This document shows, piece by piece, positions 16,717 to 24,597 of a DNA stretch of 64,000 nucleotides. The notes beneath the pieces were generated by a model. The model searched no databases. It worked only from the letters and a program-made list of their open reading frames with translations, and was not told where the DNA came from. Position 1 is the stretch's first letter. Each line of letters starts with the position of its first letter. The position numbers were made by a program, and so were the translations under genes. The DNA is from Sphingosinicella sp. LHD-64 (GTDB lineage: Bacteria > Pseudomonadota > Alphaproteobacteria > Sphingomonadales > Sphingomonadaceae), in assembly GCF_031157375.1 (NCBI RefSeq), contig NZ_JAVIFV010000004.1:248001-312000 (forward strand), written 5' to 3'.

Positions 16717-17558
16717 TCCGACCGATCACGCTCGCCGGCACCGTCGCGCTGTGCCTGATGCCTGCCAGCGCGCCGAGCAACCCGCCCGCCGAACTCGCCT
16801 CTCCCGCGGCCCGCGTGGCGGCCGCCAACCGAGCAGCGCTGCGCGAGCCTTCGCTCGCCGGCTATCTGAACGCCGTCCAAGTCTATCCCTATTCTGCTGG
16901 CGCGCTCTATCGGGTCTATGCCGCGCCGGAGCGTCTCACCGACATTGCCCTGCAAGCCGGTGAAACGCTGATCGCGGTCGCGGCCGGCGACACGGTGCGG
17001 TGGACCGTTGGCGACACCAGCAGCGGCAGCGGGGAAGGGCGGCGCACGCATGTCCTCGTGAAGCCGTTCGCCGCGGGCCTGCGCACCAATCTCGTCATCA
17101 CGACGGACCGGCGCGCCTACCATCTCCAGCTCGAGAGCAGCGCGGCCGCCGCGATGACGGCAATTGCCTGGAGCTATCCCGAGGACGCGCTACTGGCCGT
17201 CGCAAGAGACCACGCCGCCGCCAGCGCCGCTCCGGTCGGCTCAGGGATCGCGGTCGAACAGCTCAATTTCGCCTACCGCATCAGCGGCGACCGGCCGGGA
17301 TGGCGACCGCTGCGGGCATTCGACGACGGGCGCCAGACCTATGTCGAGTTTCCGGCGAGCATCGCGATGGGCGAGGTTCCGCCCTTCTTCGTGATCGGCG
17401 CGGAGGGGGAGGCGCAGCTCGTCAACTATCGGATGGCCGGCCGCTATTATGTGGTCGACCGAGTCTTCAGCGTCGCCGAATTGCGGCTCGGGACGCGCCG
17501 CCAGCAAATCGTGCGCATCGAACGGCGAGATCGCCCGCGCGCAGGGACCGGGTCGTGA
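16713..17558 (+). CDS. trbG: TrbG, VirB9-family outer-membrane-complex protein
   Basis: 281 residues with an N-terminal signal segment (about residues 1-20) and two beta-rich parts: an N-lobe containing VYPYSAGALYRVYAAPERLTD and a C-lobe with FAYRISGD, RPLRAFDDGRQTYVEFP and RYYVVDRVFSVAELRLG. These are the CagX/VirB9 signatures. It forms the outer-membrane core ring with TrbI. Translation is coupled to trbF (ATGA) and to trbI (GTGA). Confidence 0.94.
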   Translation: MIRPITLAGTVALCLMPASAPSNPPAELASPAARVAAANRAALREPSLAGYLNAVQVYPYSAGALYRVYAAPERLTDIALQAGETLIAVAAGDTVRWTVGDTSSGSGEGRRTHVLVKPFAAGLRTNLVITTDRRAYHLQLESSAAAAMTAIAWSYPEDALLAVARDHAAASAAPVGSGIAVEQLNFAYRISGDRPGWRPLRAFDDGRQTYVEFPASIAMGEVPPFFVIGAEGEAQLVNYRMAGRYYVVDRVFSVAELRLGTRRQQIVRIERRDRPRAGTGS

Positions 17559-18760
17559 CGGAGTCATCGCCGCCGCCGGGCGCGCCTGCCAAAGCCGACC
17601 CCGAAGCCCTGGTGCTGCGTGCACCGCGGAGCCGCATTGTCCGGTTCAGGCGCGGCGTGATCGTCGCACTGACGGCATCGGCCGCCATCGCCGTCGCCGG
17701 CATTTCCTGGCTCGCCTTGCAGCCGCCAAGCTGGCGTCTGGTCGCCGACGGTGACGACGGCCCGCGAGCCGTGGCGGCGCCGCCTGATGCCCTTGCCGGG
17801 GCGCCGAAATCCTATGGCGAGGTGCCCAGGCTGGGGCCCCCTCTTCCGGGTGACCTCGGCCGACCGATCCTCGCGCGCCAGCGCGAGATCGCGGCCGCAA
17901 CAGAAGACCCGTCCGCCGCAGCTCAGGCGCAGCAAGCAGAGACCGAACGCCAGCGGGTTCTCGCCGAGCGGCTGGCCGCGCGCCAATCGGGCGTCATGAT
18001 GCCGATCAGCGGATCTTCGGCGCAATTGCCTTCGCCCCTTGGTGGACGACCCGAAGCGGCGCCTCGATCACCACCGGATGACCCGCCGGACGAGCAAATG
18101 TCCCCGAGAGGGGAGCGCGCGAGTGCGGCGGTGGGTCGCTCGAACACCGACGGCACCGTCAATCCGCATCGCCTCACCGCAGCGCCTTCCCCTTATGCCC
18201 TGCTGGCAGGCAGCGTGATCGCGGCCAGCCTGATCACGGGCCTGAATTCCGATTTGCCCGGCTTCATCACCGCGCAGGTCACCGAGAATGCCTACGATAC
18301 CGTGACCGGCCAGATCCTGCTCGTTCCGCAGGGTTCCCGACTGGTCGGGAGCTACGACAACGTCGTGGCGTTCGGCCAGAGCCGCGCCCTGGTGGTATGG
18401 CAGCGGATCATCCTTCCCGACGGCTCGTCGATCCAGATCGACAATGTGCCGGCAACCGACATGTCCGGTTTTGCCGGACTTTCCGACCGGGTCGACCGAC
18501 ATACATGGCAGTTGCTCAAGGGCGTGGTGCTCTCGACCTTGCTCGGCGTCGGCTCGGAACTGAGCTTCGGGAACACGGAGAGCGATCTGGTCCGCGCGAT
18601 CCGGCAATCCGCCCAGCAAAGCGGTGCCCGGGCAGGTGAGCAGCTTGTGACCAGGAACCTGAATGTCCAGCCAACGCTTCGGGTGCGATCCGGCTGGCCG
18701 CTTCGCGTCGTCGTCCATCGAGATATCGTGCTGGAACCATGGAGAGGCGGACGTGGCTGA
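17555..18760 (+). CDS. trbI: TrbI, VirB10-family energy-sensing core protein
   Basis: 401 residues from GTG. A short basic cytoplasmic N-terminus, one membrane helix (about residues 35-56), a Pro/Ala/Gln-rich periplasmic linker to about residue 200 and the conserved VirB10 barrel follow. Family blocks in the barrel are AGSVIAASLITGLNSDLPG, GQILLVPQGSRLVGSYD and DLVRAIRQSAQQSG. TrbI spans both membranes and opens the outer gate. It overlaps the trbG stop by four bases and the DUF2274 start by eight. Confidence 0.95.
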   Translation: MTESSPPPGAPAKADPEALVLRAPRSRIVRFRRGVIVALTASAAIAVAGISWLALQPPSWRLVADGDDGPRAVAAPPDALAGAPKSYGEVPRLGPPLPGDLGRPILARQREIAAATEDPSAAAQAQQAETERQRVLAERLAARQSGVMMPISGSSAQLPSPLGGRPEAAPRSPPDDPPDEQMSPRGERASAAVGRSNTDGTVNPHRLTAAPSPYALLAGSVIAASLITGLNSDLPGFITAQVTENAYDTVTGQILLVPQGSRLVGSYDNVVAFGQSRALVVWQRIILPDGSSIQIDNVPATDMSGFAGLSDRVDRHTWQLLKGVVLSTLLGVGSELSFGNTESDLVRAIRQSAQQSGARAGEQLVTRNLNVQPTLRVRSGWPLRVVVHRDIVLEPWRGGRG

Positions 18761-18989
18761 CTTGAAGCTGGCGAAGCTGCCCGATCGCACGCCGGTGAAG
18801 CTGACGATCAGCCTCACGCCGGATCTGCATGGCGCACTTGCCGACTATGCCGCGCTGTATGCCAGCACTTATGGCGAGACGGAGCCGATCGCCGAGCTCG
18901 TGCCGGCGATGCTGGGCACTTTTCTCGAAAGCGATCGCAGCTTCGCCAGGAACCGCAAACAGGCTCTAGCCGGGCCGGCGCAGAAATAG
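18753..18989 (+). CDS. DUF2274 family protein
   Basis: 78 residues from a GTG overlapping the trbI stop; GGAGAGG precedes it. The sequence LKLAKLPDRTPVKLTISL followed by a helix with YAALYASTYGE and AELVPAMLGTFLESDR is the DUF2274 pattern. The strand-helix-helix layout suggests a ribbon-helix-helix fold. DUF2274 genes follow trbI in many sphingomonad and rhizobial elements, so it probably belongs to the transfer operon; its task is unknown. Confidence 0.85.
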   Translation: MADLKLAKLPDRTPVKLTISLTPDLHGALADYAALYASTYGETEPIAELVPAMLGTFLESDRSFARNRKQALAGPAQK

Positions 18990-18997
18990 GGCATGCC

Positions 18998-19204
18998 ATG
19001 GACGACAATGACGACCTGATCACGACCGAGCAGCTGGCTGCGGAACTCAGCGTTCCTCCGAGTCGCCTGCACAAGGCGCGCGTCTCGGGAATCGACTCCC
19101 CGCCATTCATCAAACTCGGGCGGCTGGTTCGCTATCGGCGGGGCGACATCCGCAACTGGATCGCGTCGAAGCCCCGAGCGAATTCCACCAGCGAGCGCGG
19201 CTGA
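18998..19204 (+). CDS. Small helix-turn-helix (AlpA/excisionase-like) protein
   Basis: 68 residues with a helix-turn-helix of the HTH_17 type: LITTEQLAAELSVPPSRLHKARV, then the wing FIKLGRLVRYRRGDIRNWIAS. It starts eight bases after the DUF2274 stop and closes the transfer operon. By position near the element end it could be a recombination directionality factor, but the same fold also serves as a transcription regulator. It resembles the protein at 404-634 in fold, not closely in sequence. Confidence 0.82.
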   Translation: MDDNDDLITTEQLAAELSVPPSRLHKARVSGIDSPPFIKLGRLVRYRRGDIRNWIASKPRANSTSERG

Positions 19205-19347
19205 GCGGGTCCATCACCTGTCGCGCGATCGGGAGCCGGCCGGATCTGATCTCGCGTCCATTCGACAGTCGCGATTTTGGTCCCGCACCAGATTTTTGCA
19301 AATGTCTCGGTCTGCTCGCCTACATGACGCCTGAGAGGACATTCAAA

Positions 19348-19374
19348 GGAACCGCGCACCCTGATATTCCGTTT
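19348..19374 (+). promoter_or_regulatory. EcfG-type (general stress response) promoter candidate for the DUF305 gene
   Basis: GGAAC at 19348-19352 and CGTTT at 19370-19374 are separated by 17 bases, the consensus of the alphaproteobacterial extracytoplasmic sigma factor EcfG. The -10 element lies 38 bases before the preferred DUF305 start. Confidence 0.65.
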
Positions 19375-19412
19375 CTCCGGCCATCGTCCATTCTTCGATG
19401 GAAGGCAAAGAC

Positions 19413-19856
19413 ATGGGCTCGCATTACAAGATGCTCGGCCTCAACATCGTGCTCAGCGCGATCATCATGTATTTCGTGATGTTTGCAATGATCGACGGCC
19501 TCGCCGACTTCTACAACAATCTCAACATGTTCTACATGGCACTGATGATGGCCGCGCCAATGGGTATCCTCATGCTGCTGCTCATGGGCTCGATGTACGA
19601 CAACAAGACGCTGAATCTCCTGCTCCATGCGGGGTTCGCGCTTGTGTTCGTGCTCGCGTTCCTGGGCATCAGGGCTCAAGCGCCAATCGGCGACGCGCAG
19701 TTCCTGCGCTCAATGATCCCGCACCATTCGGGCGCCATTTTGATGTGTCGGGAGGCCTCGATCACCGATCCGGAGATCGTCGCGCTCTGCAGCAACATCG
19801 AGCGTTCGCAACGCGCTGAGATCGCGCAGATGAACCGGATCCTGGCGCGATACTGA
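19413..19856 (+). CDS. DUF305 membrane protein
   Basis: 147 residues. Three hydrophobic segments (about residues 9-27, 36-56, 64-83) precede a periplasmic DUF305 part with the hallmark MIPHHSGAILMC and a Cys-containing helix (EIVALCSNIERSQRAEIAQM). DUF305 domains are ferritin-like, His/Met-rich and are often linked to copper or other metal handling; the role here is inferred. GGAAGG lies eight bases before the ATG at 19413; an ATG at 19398 is an alternative. It is the last gene of the element before the tRNA and has its own stress-type promoter, so it is probably cargo. Confidence 0.82.
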   Translation: MGSHYKMLGLNIVLSAIIMYFVMFAMIDGLADFYNNLNMFYMALMMAAPMGILMLLLMGSMYDNKTLNLLLHAGFALVFVLAFLGIRAQAPIGDAQFLRSMIPHHSGAILMCREASITDPEIVALCSNIERSQRAEIAQMNRILARY

Positions 19857-19956
19857 GACGGACCCGCGCGATCGGCCGCGGCCGGGCGCGACTACGAGCG
19901 ACGCCACCGTCTCGGCCTTGCATTGCAGCCGAACCGACTCTGGTTGCGTCTACAAT

Positions 19957-19978
19957 GATTACGTGGCGATTACGTGGC
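19957..19978. repeat. Tandem 11-bp direct repeat inside the element end
   Basis: GATTACGTGGC occurs twice in immediate succession (19957-19967, 19968-19978), 54 bases from the 3' end of the tRNA gene. Short direct repeats at this distance from an attachment site are typical of arm-type integrase or excisionase sites; that role is inferred. Confidence 0.55.
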
Positions 19979-20031
19979 GTGAAATCACAGCTCGCGGCGC
20001 AAAAAATATGCCCATAAGTTATTGATTTAAT

Positions 20032-20108
20032 TGGCGCGCCCGACAGGATTCGAACCTGTGACCCCAAGCTTAGAAGGCTCGTGCTCTATCCAACTGAGCT
20101 ACGGGCGC
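20032..20108 (-). tRNA. tRNA-Arg (anticodon UCU), probable ICE attachment site
   Basis: Read on the minus strand, the sequence folds as a 77-base tRNA with encoded CCA: acceptor GCGCCCG/CGGGCGC, D stem GCTC/GAGC, anticodon stem CGAGC/GCTTG with loop CTTCTAA (anticodon TCT) and T stem ACAGG/CCTGT with loop TTCGAAT. Its 3' end (20032) faces the transfer module, the orientation expected if the ICE integrated into the 3' part of the gene and restored it. The second copy of the target would lie outside the window to the left. Confidence 0.95.
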
Positions 20109-20164
20109 GTGGAGAGCGCTCTAGCGTGCTTTGGTGAAGATCGGAACCGCGCTATGCGGGGTGG

Positions 20165-20908
20165 ATGAGCGGGGGTGAGGACATCCGGGCGGTCGAGGCC
20201 ACGGCGCTGAGCGGGTGGCCGCTGCGCTATTTCGATTTCGTGATGGCGGCGTTCGTCACGATCCTGCTTCTTTCCAACGTGCTCGGCGCCGGCAAGGTGG
20301 CGGTGATCGATCTGCCGGGGGTCGGGACGTGGCCGTTCGGCGCCGGCATTCTCTTCTTCCCCGTTTCCTATGTGATCGGCGACGTGCTGACCGAGGTCTA
20401 TGGTTTTGCCCGGGCGCGGCGCTGCATCTGGGTCGGCTTCGGCGCGCTGCTGTTCATGGCCTTCATGTCCTTCGTGGTGGTCGCGCTGCCGCCGTCGCCG
20501 GAATGGGACGGGCAGGCGGCCTACGAGCAGGTGTTCGGGCAGGTGCCGCGGATCGTGCTCGCCTCGATGATCGCCTTCTGGGCCGGCGAGTTGGTCAATT
20601 CCTATGTGCTGGCGAAGATGAAGCTCTGGACGAAGGGTCGGCACCTGTGGACCCGGACGATCGGCTCGACCGTGGCGGGGCAGGGTGTCGACAGCCTGAT
20701 TTTCTACCCGCTCGCCTTCTGGGGTGCGGCGGGCTGGACCGACGCCTTGGTCATCAAGGTGCTGTTGACGCAATGGGCGCTGAAGGTCGGCTGGGAGGTG
20801 CTGCTGACCCCGTTCACCTATGCCGTGGTCGGCTGGCTCAAGCGCCGCGAGGGCGTCGACGTCTATGACGAGGGGACCGATTTCACCCCGTTCCGGGCGC
20901 GGGTCTGA
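20165..20908 (+). CDS. yhhQ: Queuosine precursor transporter (YhhQ/QPTR family)
   Basis: 247-residue membrane protein with six likely helices. The family signs are [19 protein letters not shown] near the start, [24 protein letters not shown] and the late [11 protein letters not shown]. YhhQ imports preQ0/preQ1, precursors of the queuosine base in tRNA. The gene is the first on the chromosome side of the tRNA-Arg. Its 3' end overlaps the convergent MFS gene by 26 bases. Confidence 0.9.
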   Translation: MSGGEDIRAVEATALSGWPLRYFDFVMAAFVTILLLSNVLGAGKVAVIDLPGVGTWPFGAGILFFPVSYVIGDVLTEVYGFARARRCIWVGFGALLFMAFMSFVVVALPPSPEWDGQAAYEQVFGQVPRIVLASMIAFWAGELVNSYVLAKMKLWTKGRHLWTRTIGSTVAGQGVDSLIFYPLAFWGAAGWTDALVIKVLLTQWALKVGWEVLLTPFTYAVVGWLKRREGVDVYDEGTDFTPFRARV

Positions 20909-22316
20909 CCTTGCCGAGCGTCAGAAGGGCGATCGCCGCGGAGGCCAGCGCGAGCGCCGCGCCGATCCAGGCGGCGTCGTGGAGGCCGGCGATCAGATTG
21001 GCGCCCTGAAGCGACAGCACCGCGCCGAGCAGGGCGACGACGATCAGGCCGCCGGCGCGCGAGACGGCGCTGTTGAGGCCGGAGGCGGTGCCGACATGAT
21101 GCGCGTCGACCGCGCTCAGCACCGCTGTCGTGAGCGGCGCGACCGCGATCGCCATGCCGGCGGAAACGAGGAGGATCGGTGGCAGCACATGGGTCAGGTA
21201 GCTGCCTGATTCGTCGATCCTGGCGCCGAGCGCATAGCCGACCGCGACCAGCGCCGGTCCGATCGTCAGCGGCCAGCGCGGGCCGATCCGCCCGGCGAGC
21301 TTGCCCATCAGCGGCGAGCCGGCGGCGACGAGGATGGGGAAGGGGAGGACCGCCAGCCCCGCCTCGACCGGCGTGTAGCCGGCCCCGTCGATCAGCGTAT
21401 AGGGCAGGAGCAGCATCAAGCCGGCGAGTGCGCCGTAGAGCAGGAAGGTGAAGACGGTGAGGCCGACGAACGCCCTGGAGCCGAAAAGGTCCAGTGGCAC
21501 CATCGCCTGCGGCCCGCGCCGTCGTTCGGCCCAGAGGAAGAGCAGCAGGAACAGGATGCCGCCGCCGATGGTGGCGATCTCGGCCGCCCCGAAAAGCCCG
21601 CCCGCCGACCATTGGGTGAGGCCCCAGGTCAGTGCGCCGAGGCCGAGCGTGGCCAGCAACGCGCCGGGCCAGTCCGGTGCCGGCCGCGCCTCGTTCTGGC
21701 TTTCCGGCACATAGGACCAACCCAGCAGGATCGCTGCGGCGCCGATCGGCAGGTTGATGAGGAAGATGAGCGGCCAGCCGGAAAGCTCGATCAGCCAGCC
21801 GCCGAGCAACGGCGCCACCGCGCCGGCGGCGGCGCCGACAGCCGCCCAGGTGCCGACCGCCTTGCCCCGCGTCTCGCCCTCGAACGCGGCGCCGAGGATC
21901 GCGAGACTGTTGGGCATCAGCATCGCCGCACCGATCCCCTGCAGCGCCCGGCCGATGAGGAAAATTTCAAGGCTGGGCGCAAAGCCGCAGAGCAGCGAGG
22001 CGGCCGTGAACAGCACGATGCCCCACAGCATGGTCCTTCGCCGCCCGTAGAGGTCGCCGGCCGCGCCGCCGATCAGCAGCAGCGCGCTCAAGGGCAGGGT
22101 GAAGGCGTTCATCACCCATTGCACCTCGGCGGTGGTCGCGCCGAAGCTCTCCCGGATCGCGGGCAGCGCGATATTGAGCACCGAGCCGTCGATGAAGGCG
22201 AGGCTCGAGGCCAGAACGCAGGTTGCGAGAACAAGCCGTGGATGCGCTGCCCCACCCCCGTCGCGCCCGGCTTCGGCCAGACCGCGGTCGCAAGGGGCGG
22301 GGAGGGCACCGCTCAT
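20883..22316 (-). CDS. DHA2-type MFS drug/proton antiporter
   Basis: 477 residues, about 14 membrane helices. The first helix contains FIDGSVLNIALPAI, the EmrB/QacA signature, followed by motif A in GGAAGDLYGRRRTM and motif C-like GAAAGAVAPLLGG. The protein would export hydrophobic toxic compounds using proton motive force; substrate cannot be told. No periplasmic adaptor gene (EmrA) is adjacent, so it probably works alone. The thiolase gene lies just behind it on the same strand but is probably a separate unit. Confidence 0.9.
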   Translation of the reverse strand: MSGALPAPCDRGLAEAGRDGGGAAHPRLVLATCVLASSLAFIDGSVLNIALPAIRESFGATTAEVQWVMNAFTLPLSALLLIGGAAGDLYGRRRTMLWGIVLFTAASLLCGFAPSLEIFLIGRALQGIGAAMLMPNSLAILGAAFEGETRGKAVGTWAAVGAAAGAVAPLLGGWLIELSGWPLIFLINLPIGAAAILLGWSYVPESQNEARPAPDWPGALLATLGLGALTWGLTQWSAGGLFGAAEIATIGGGILFLLLFLWAERRRGPQAMVPLDLFGSRAFVGLTVFTFLLYGALAGLMLLLPYTLIDGAGYTPVEAGLAVLPFPILVAAGSPLMGKLAGRIGPRWPLTIGPALVAVGYALGARIDESGSYLTHVLPPILLVSAGMAIAVAPLTTAVLSAVDAHHVGTASGLNSAVSRAGGLIVVALLGAVLSLQGANLIAGLHDAAWIGAALALASAAIALLTLGKVRPAPGTG

Positions 22317-22329
22317 GGCATGCTCGCCG

Positions 22330-23511
22330 CTACAGGACCTCGAACAGCCCCGCTGCGCCCATGCCGCCGCCGATGCACATGGTGACGACGACGTACTTCG
22401 CGCCCCGCCGCTTACCCTCGATCAGGGCATGGCCGGTGAGGCGCGCGCCCGACATGCCATAGGGGTGGCCGATCGAGATCGCACCGCCGTTCACGTTCAG
22501 CTTGTCGTTCGGGATGCCCAGCGTGTCGCGGCAGTAGATGACCTGGACGGCGAACGCCTCGTTCAGTTCCCACAGGCCGATATCGTCCGTCTTGAGCCCG
22601 AACCGGTCGAGCAGCTTCGGCACCGCGAAGACCGGGCCGATGCCCATCTCGTCGGGCTCGGTGCCGGCGACCGCCATGCCGTGATATTTGCCGAGCGGCT
22701 GGAGACCGCGCGAGGCGGCGAGGCCCGCCTCCATCACGACGCAGGCCGAGGCGCCGTCGGAGAGCTGCGAGGCATTGCCGGCGGTGATGAAGGCGTCCGG
22801 ACCCATCACCGGCTGGAGCGCGGCGAGGCCCTCGAGCGTCGTGTCCGGTCGATTGCCTTCGTCCTTGCTGATCGTGACCTGCTGCTTGCTGACCTCGCCG
22901 GTCGCCTTGTCCTTGACCACCATCGTGGCATCGCAGGCGACGATCTCGTCGTCGAACTTGCCGGCCGCCTGCGCGGCGGCGGTGCGCTGCTGAGACTGGA
23001 GCGCATATTCGTCCTGTCGTTCGCGGCTGATGTCGTAACGGCGCGAAACGACCTCGGCCGTGCCGATCATCGGCATGTAGACGTCCTTGTGCATCGCCAG
23101 CAGCTCGGGATCCGGGCCGAGGCGGATTTCCGGCGTCTGCACCAGGCTGATCGATTCGACGCCGCCGGCGACGACCACGTCCATCCGGTCGACGATCACC
23201 TGCTTGGCGGCGGTCGCGATGGTCATCAGGCCCGACGCGCACTGCCGGTCGATGGTCATGCCGGCGACGGTGACGGGGAGGCCCGCACGCAAAGCCGCAG
23301 TGCGGCCGATCGTCGCCTGCACGCCCTGCGGCAGCGCCGCGCCGATGATGCAGTCCTCGATCTCGACCGGATCCACGCCCGAGCGCTCGACCGCGGCGCG
23401 GATCGCGTGGGCGGCGAGGGTGGGCGAGGGGGTCGCGTTGAACGCGCCCTTGTAGGCGCGGCCGATCGGCGTGCGGGCGGTGGAAACGATGACGGCTTCG
23501 CGAGTGGACAT
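22330..23511 (-). CDS. Acetyl-CoA C-acyltransferase (thiolase)
   Basis: 393 residues, normal thiolase length. Catalytic residues are visible: Cys91 in DRQCASGL, the His of [16 protein letters not shown] and the C-terminal Cys in [15 protein letters not shown]. It splits 3-ketoacyl-CoA in fatty-acid or ring-cleavage degradation, or condenses acetyl-CoA in reverse. The start at 23511 ([10 protein letters not shown]) has GGGAG before it; the frame is open 20 codons further up but without family sequence. It is last in an operon with a MaoC hydratase and a CMD-family protein. Confidence 0.93.
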   Translation of the reverse strand: MSTREAVIVSTARTPIGRAYKGAFNATPSPTLAAHAIRAAVERSGVDPVEIEDCIIGAALPQGVQATIGRTAALRAGLPVTVAGMTIDRQCASGLMTIATAAKQVIVDRMDVVVAGGVESISLVQTPEIRLGPDPELLAMHKDVYMPMIGTAEVVSRRYDISRERQDEYALQSQQRTAAAQAAGKFDDEIVACDATMVVKDKATGEVSKQQVTISKDEGNRPDTTLEGLAALQPVMGPDAFITAGNASQLSDGASACVVMEAGLAASRGLQPLGKYHGMAVAGTEPDEMGIGPVFAVPKLLDRFGLKTDDIGLWELNEAFAVQVIYCRDTLGIPNDKLNVNGGAISIGHPYGMSGARLTGHALIEGKRRGAKYVVVTMCIGGGMGAAGLFEVL

Positions 23512-23512
23512 G

Positions 23513-24064
23513 TCAATCTCCCTTTTCGGACAAGGTGGGCATGCCGGGTTCCGGCGCAAGATCGAGCGCACCGCAGATCAACGCCACGCCATGGTAAAAG
23601 GCAACCAGCTGGACGGTCTCCAGGATCTGGTCCTCGTCGAAATGGACGCGCAGCCCGGCGAACTCATCGTCGGTGAGGCGCTTGCGGTCCAGCAGGGCAT
23701 CGACCGCAGCGATCAGGGCAAGCTCGGATTCGTCCCACAGGTCCGGGTTGGACGCGTCGGCTGCCGTGTCCGCGATCTGCTCCGGCGTGAGGCCCGCGCG
23801 ACCGGCGAAAAGGGCGACATGCACGCCCCACTCGTAGTCGCAGCCGCAGCGCGCCGTCGTCCGGTCGATCACGATCTCGCGTGCCCTGAGCGGCAGTGGG
23901 CCCTTGTCGAGCAGCGTGCCGGCGGAGAATTTGGCCCAGGCGCGCGGCGACGTCGCCAGCGCCCTGAACAGCATCAGCGGTTCCATGCCGGGCGGCATCG
24001 TCCGCGCCATCGCCTCTGCGAACGCGTCCGGCCAGGGCCGTTCGAGCGGGGCGATCCGGCTCAT
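23513..24064 (-). CDS. Carboxymuconolactone decarboxylase (AhpD-like) family protein
   Basis: 183 residues, helical. The conserved part is [27 protein letters not shown], matching the CMD/AhpD active-site helix with two cysteines two apart and a following His, then the late block around [19 protein letters not shown]. Family members are decarboxylases or alkylhydroperoxidase-like redox proteins, so the exact reaction is open. Start overlaps the MaoC stop by four bases and the stop lies directly before the thiolase ATG, showing one operon. Confidence 0.85.
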   Translation of the reverse strand: MSRIAPLERPWPDAFAEAMARTMPPGMEPLMLFRALATSPRAWAKFSAGTLLDKGPLPLRAREIVIDRTTARCGCDYEWGVHVALFAGRAGLTPEQIADTAADASNPDLWDESELALIAAVDALLDRKRLTDDEFAGLRVHFDEDQILETVQLVAFYHGVALICGALDLAPEPGMPTLSEKGD

Positions 24065-24516
24065 GTGAAGATCTGGCCGATCCAGTCGGCGATCAACGCG
24101 GGCTTGTCCTCGCCCTCGATCTCGACCGTGACAATGTGCGTGAACTGGTACTGGCCCGGGCGCTTCTCGTCGAACGCGGCAAGGACGAAGCGGCCGCGGA
24201 CACGCCTGCCGGAGCGGACAGGAGCGAGGAAGCGGACCTTCTCGAAACCATAGTTGACGCCCATCCGGATCGTTTCCGGGCGCAGCATCGCGTCCGCCGC
24301 CATGCGGCTCAGCAGCGACAGGGTGAGGAAGCCGTGCGCGATCGTGCCGCCGAACGGCGTCTTCGCCGCCGCCTCGGGATCGACATGGATGAACTGGTGG
24401 TCTTCGGTATCGTCGGCGAACGCGTTGATCCGCGCCTGATCGACCAGGATCCAGTCCGACACGCCGATCTCGGTGCCGATCCTCTCCTTGATCTCGTCGA
24501 TGCTGGCGACCGGCAT
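24061..24516 (-). CDS. MaoC-family (R)-specific enoyl-CoA hydratase/dehydratase
   Basis: 151 residues with the hot-dog hydratase signature: the catalytic Asp and His in FADDTEDHQFIHVDPEAA, followed by GGTIAHGFLTLSLLS. It would hydrate enoyl-CoA to (R)-3-hydroxyacyl-CoA. As first gene of the MaoC-CMD-thiolase operon it points to a beta-oxidation-like pathway. An 81-bp intergenic region separates it from the divergent putA. Confidence 0.92.
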   Translation of the reverse strand: MPVASIDEIKERIGTEIGVSDWILVDQARINAFADDTEDHQFIHVDPEAAAKTPFGGTIAHGFLTLSLLSRMAADAMLRPETIRMGVNYGFEKVRFLAPVRSGRRVRGRFVLAAFDEKRPGQYQFTHIVTVEIEGEDKPALIADWIGQIFT

Positions 24517-24597
24517 TGAGCCTACCCGTTTCTCTCGCTATCGGGCCCGGCATAGGGCCGCGCGGCGGCGAGACTCAAGCCCTCGGGAGACACGGAC

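Noticed and set aside
23513-24553. Long open frame suggesting a fusion of MaoC and CMD proteins
   Set aside because: Its first part is the MaoC gene read in the wrong frame; the two real genes overlap by four bases.
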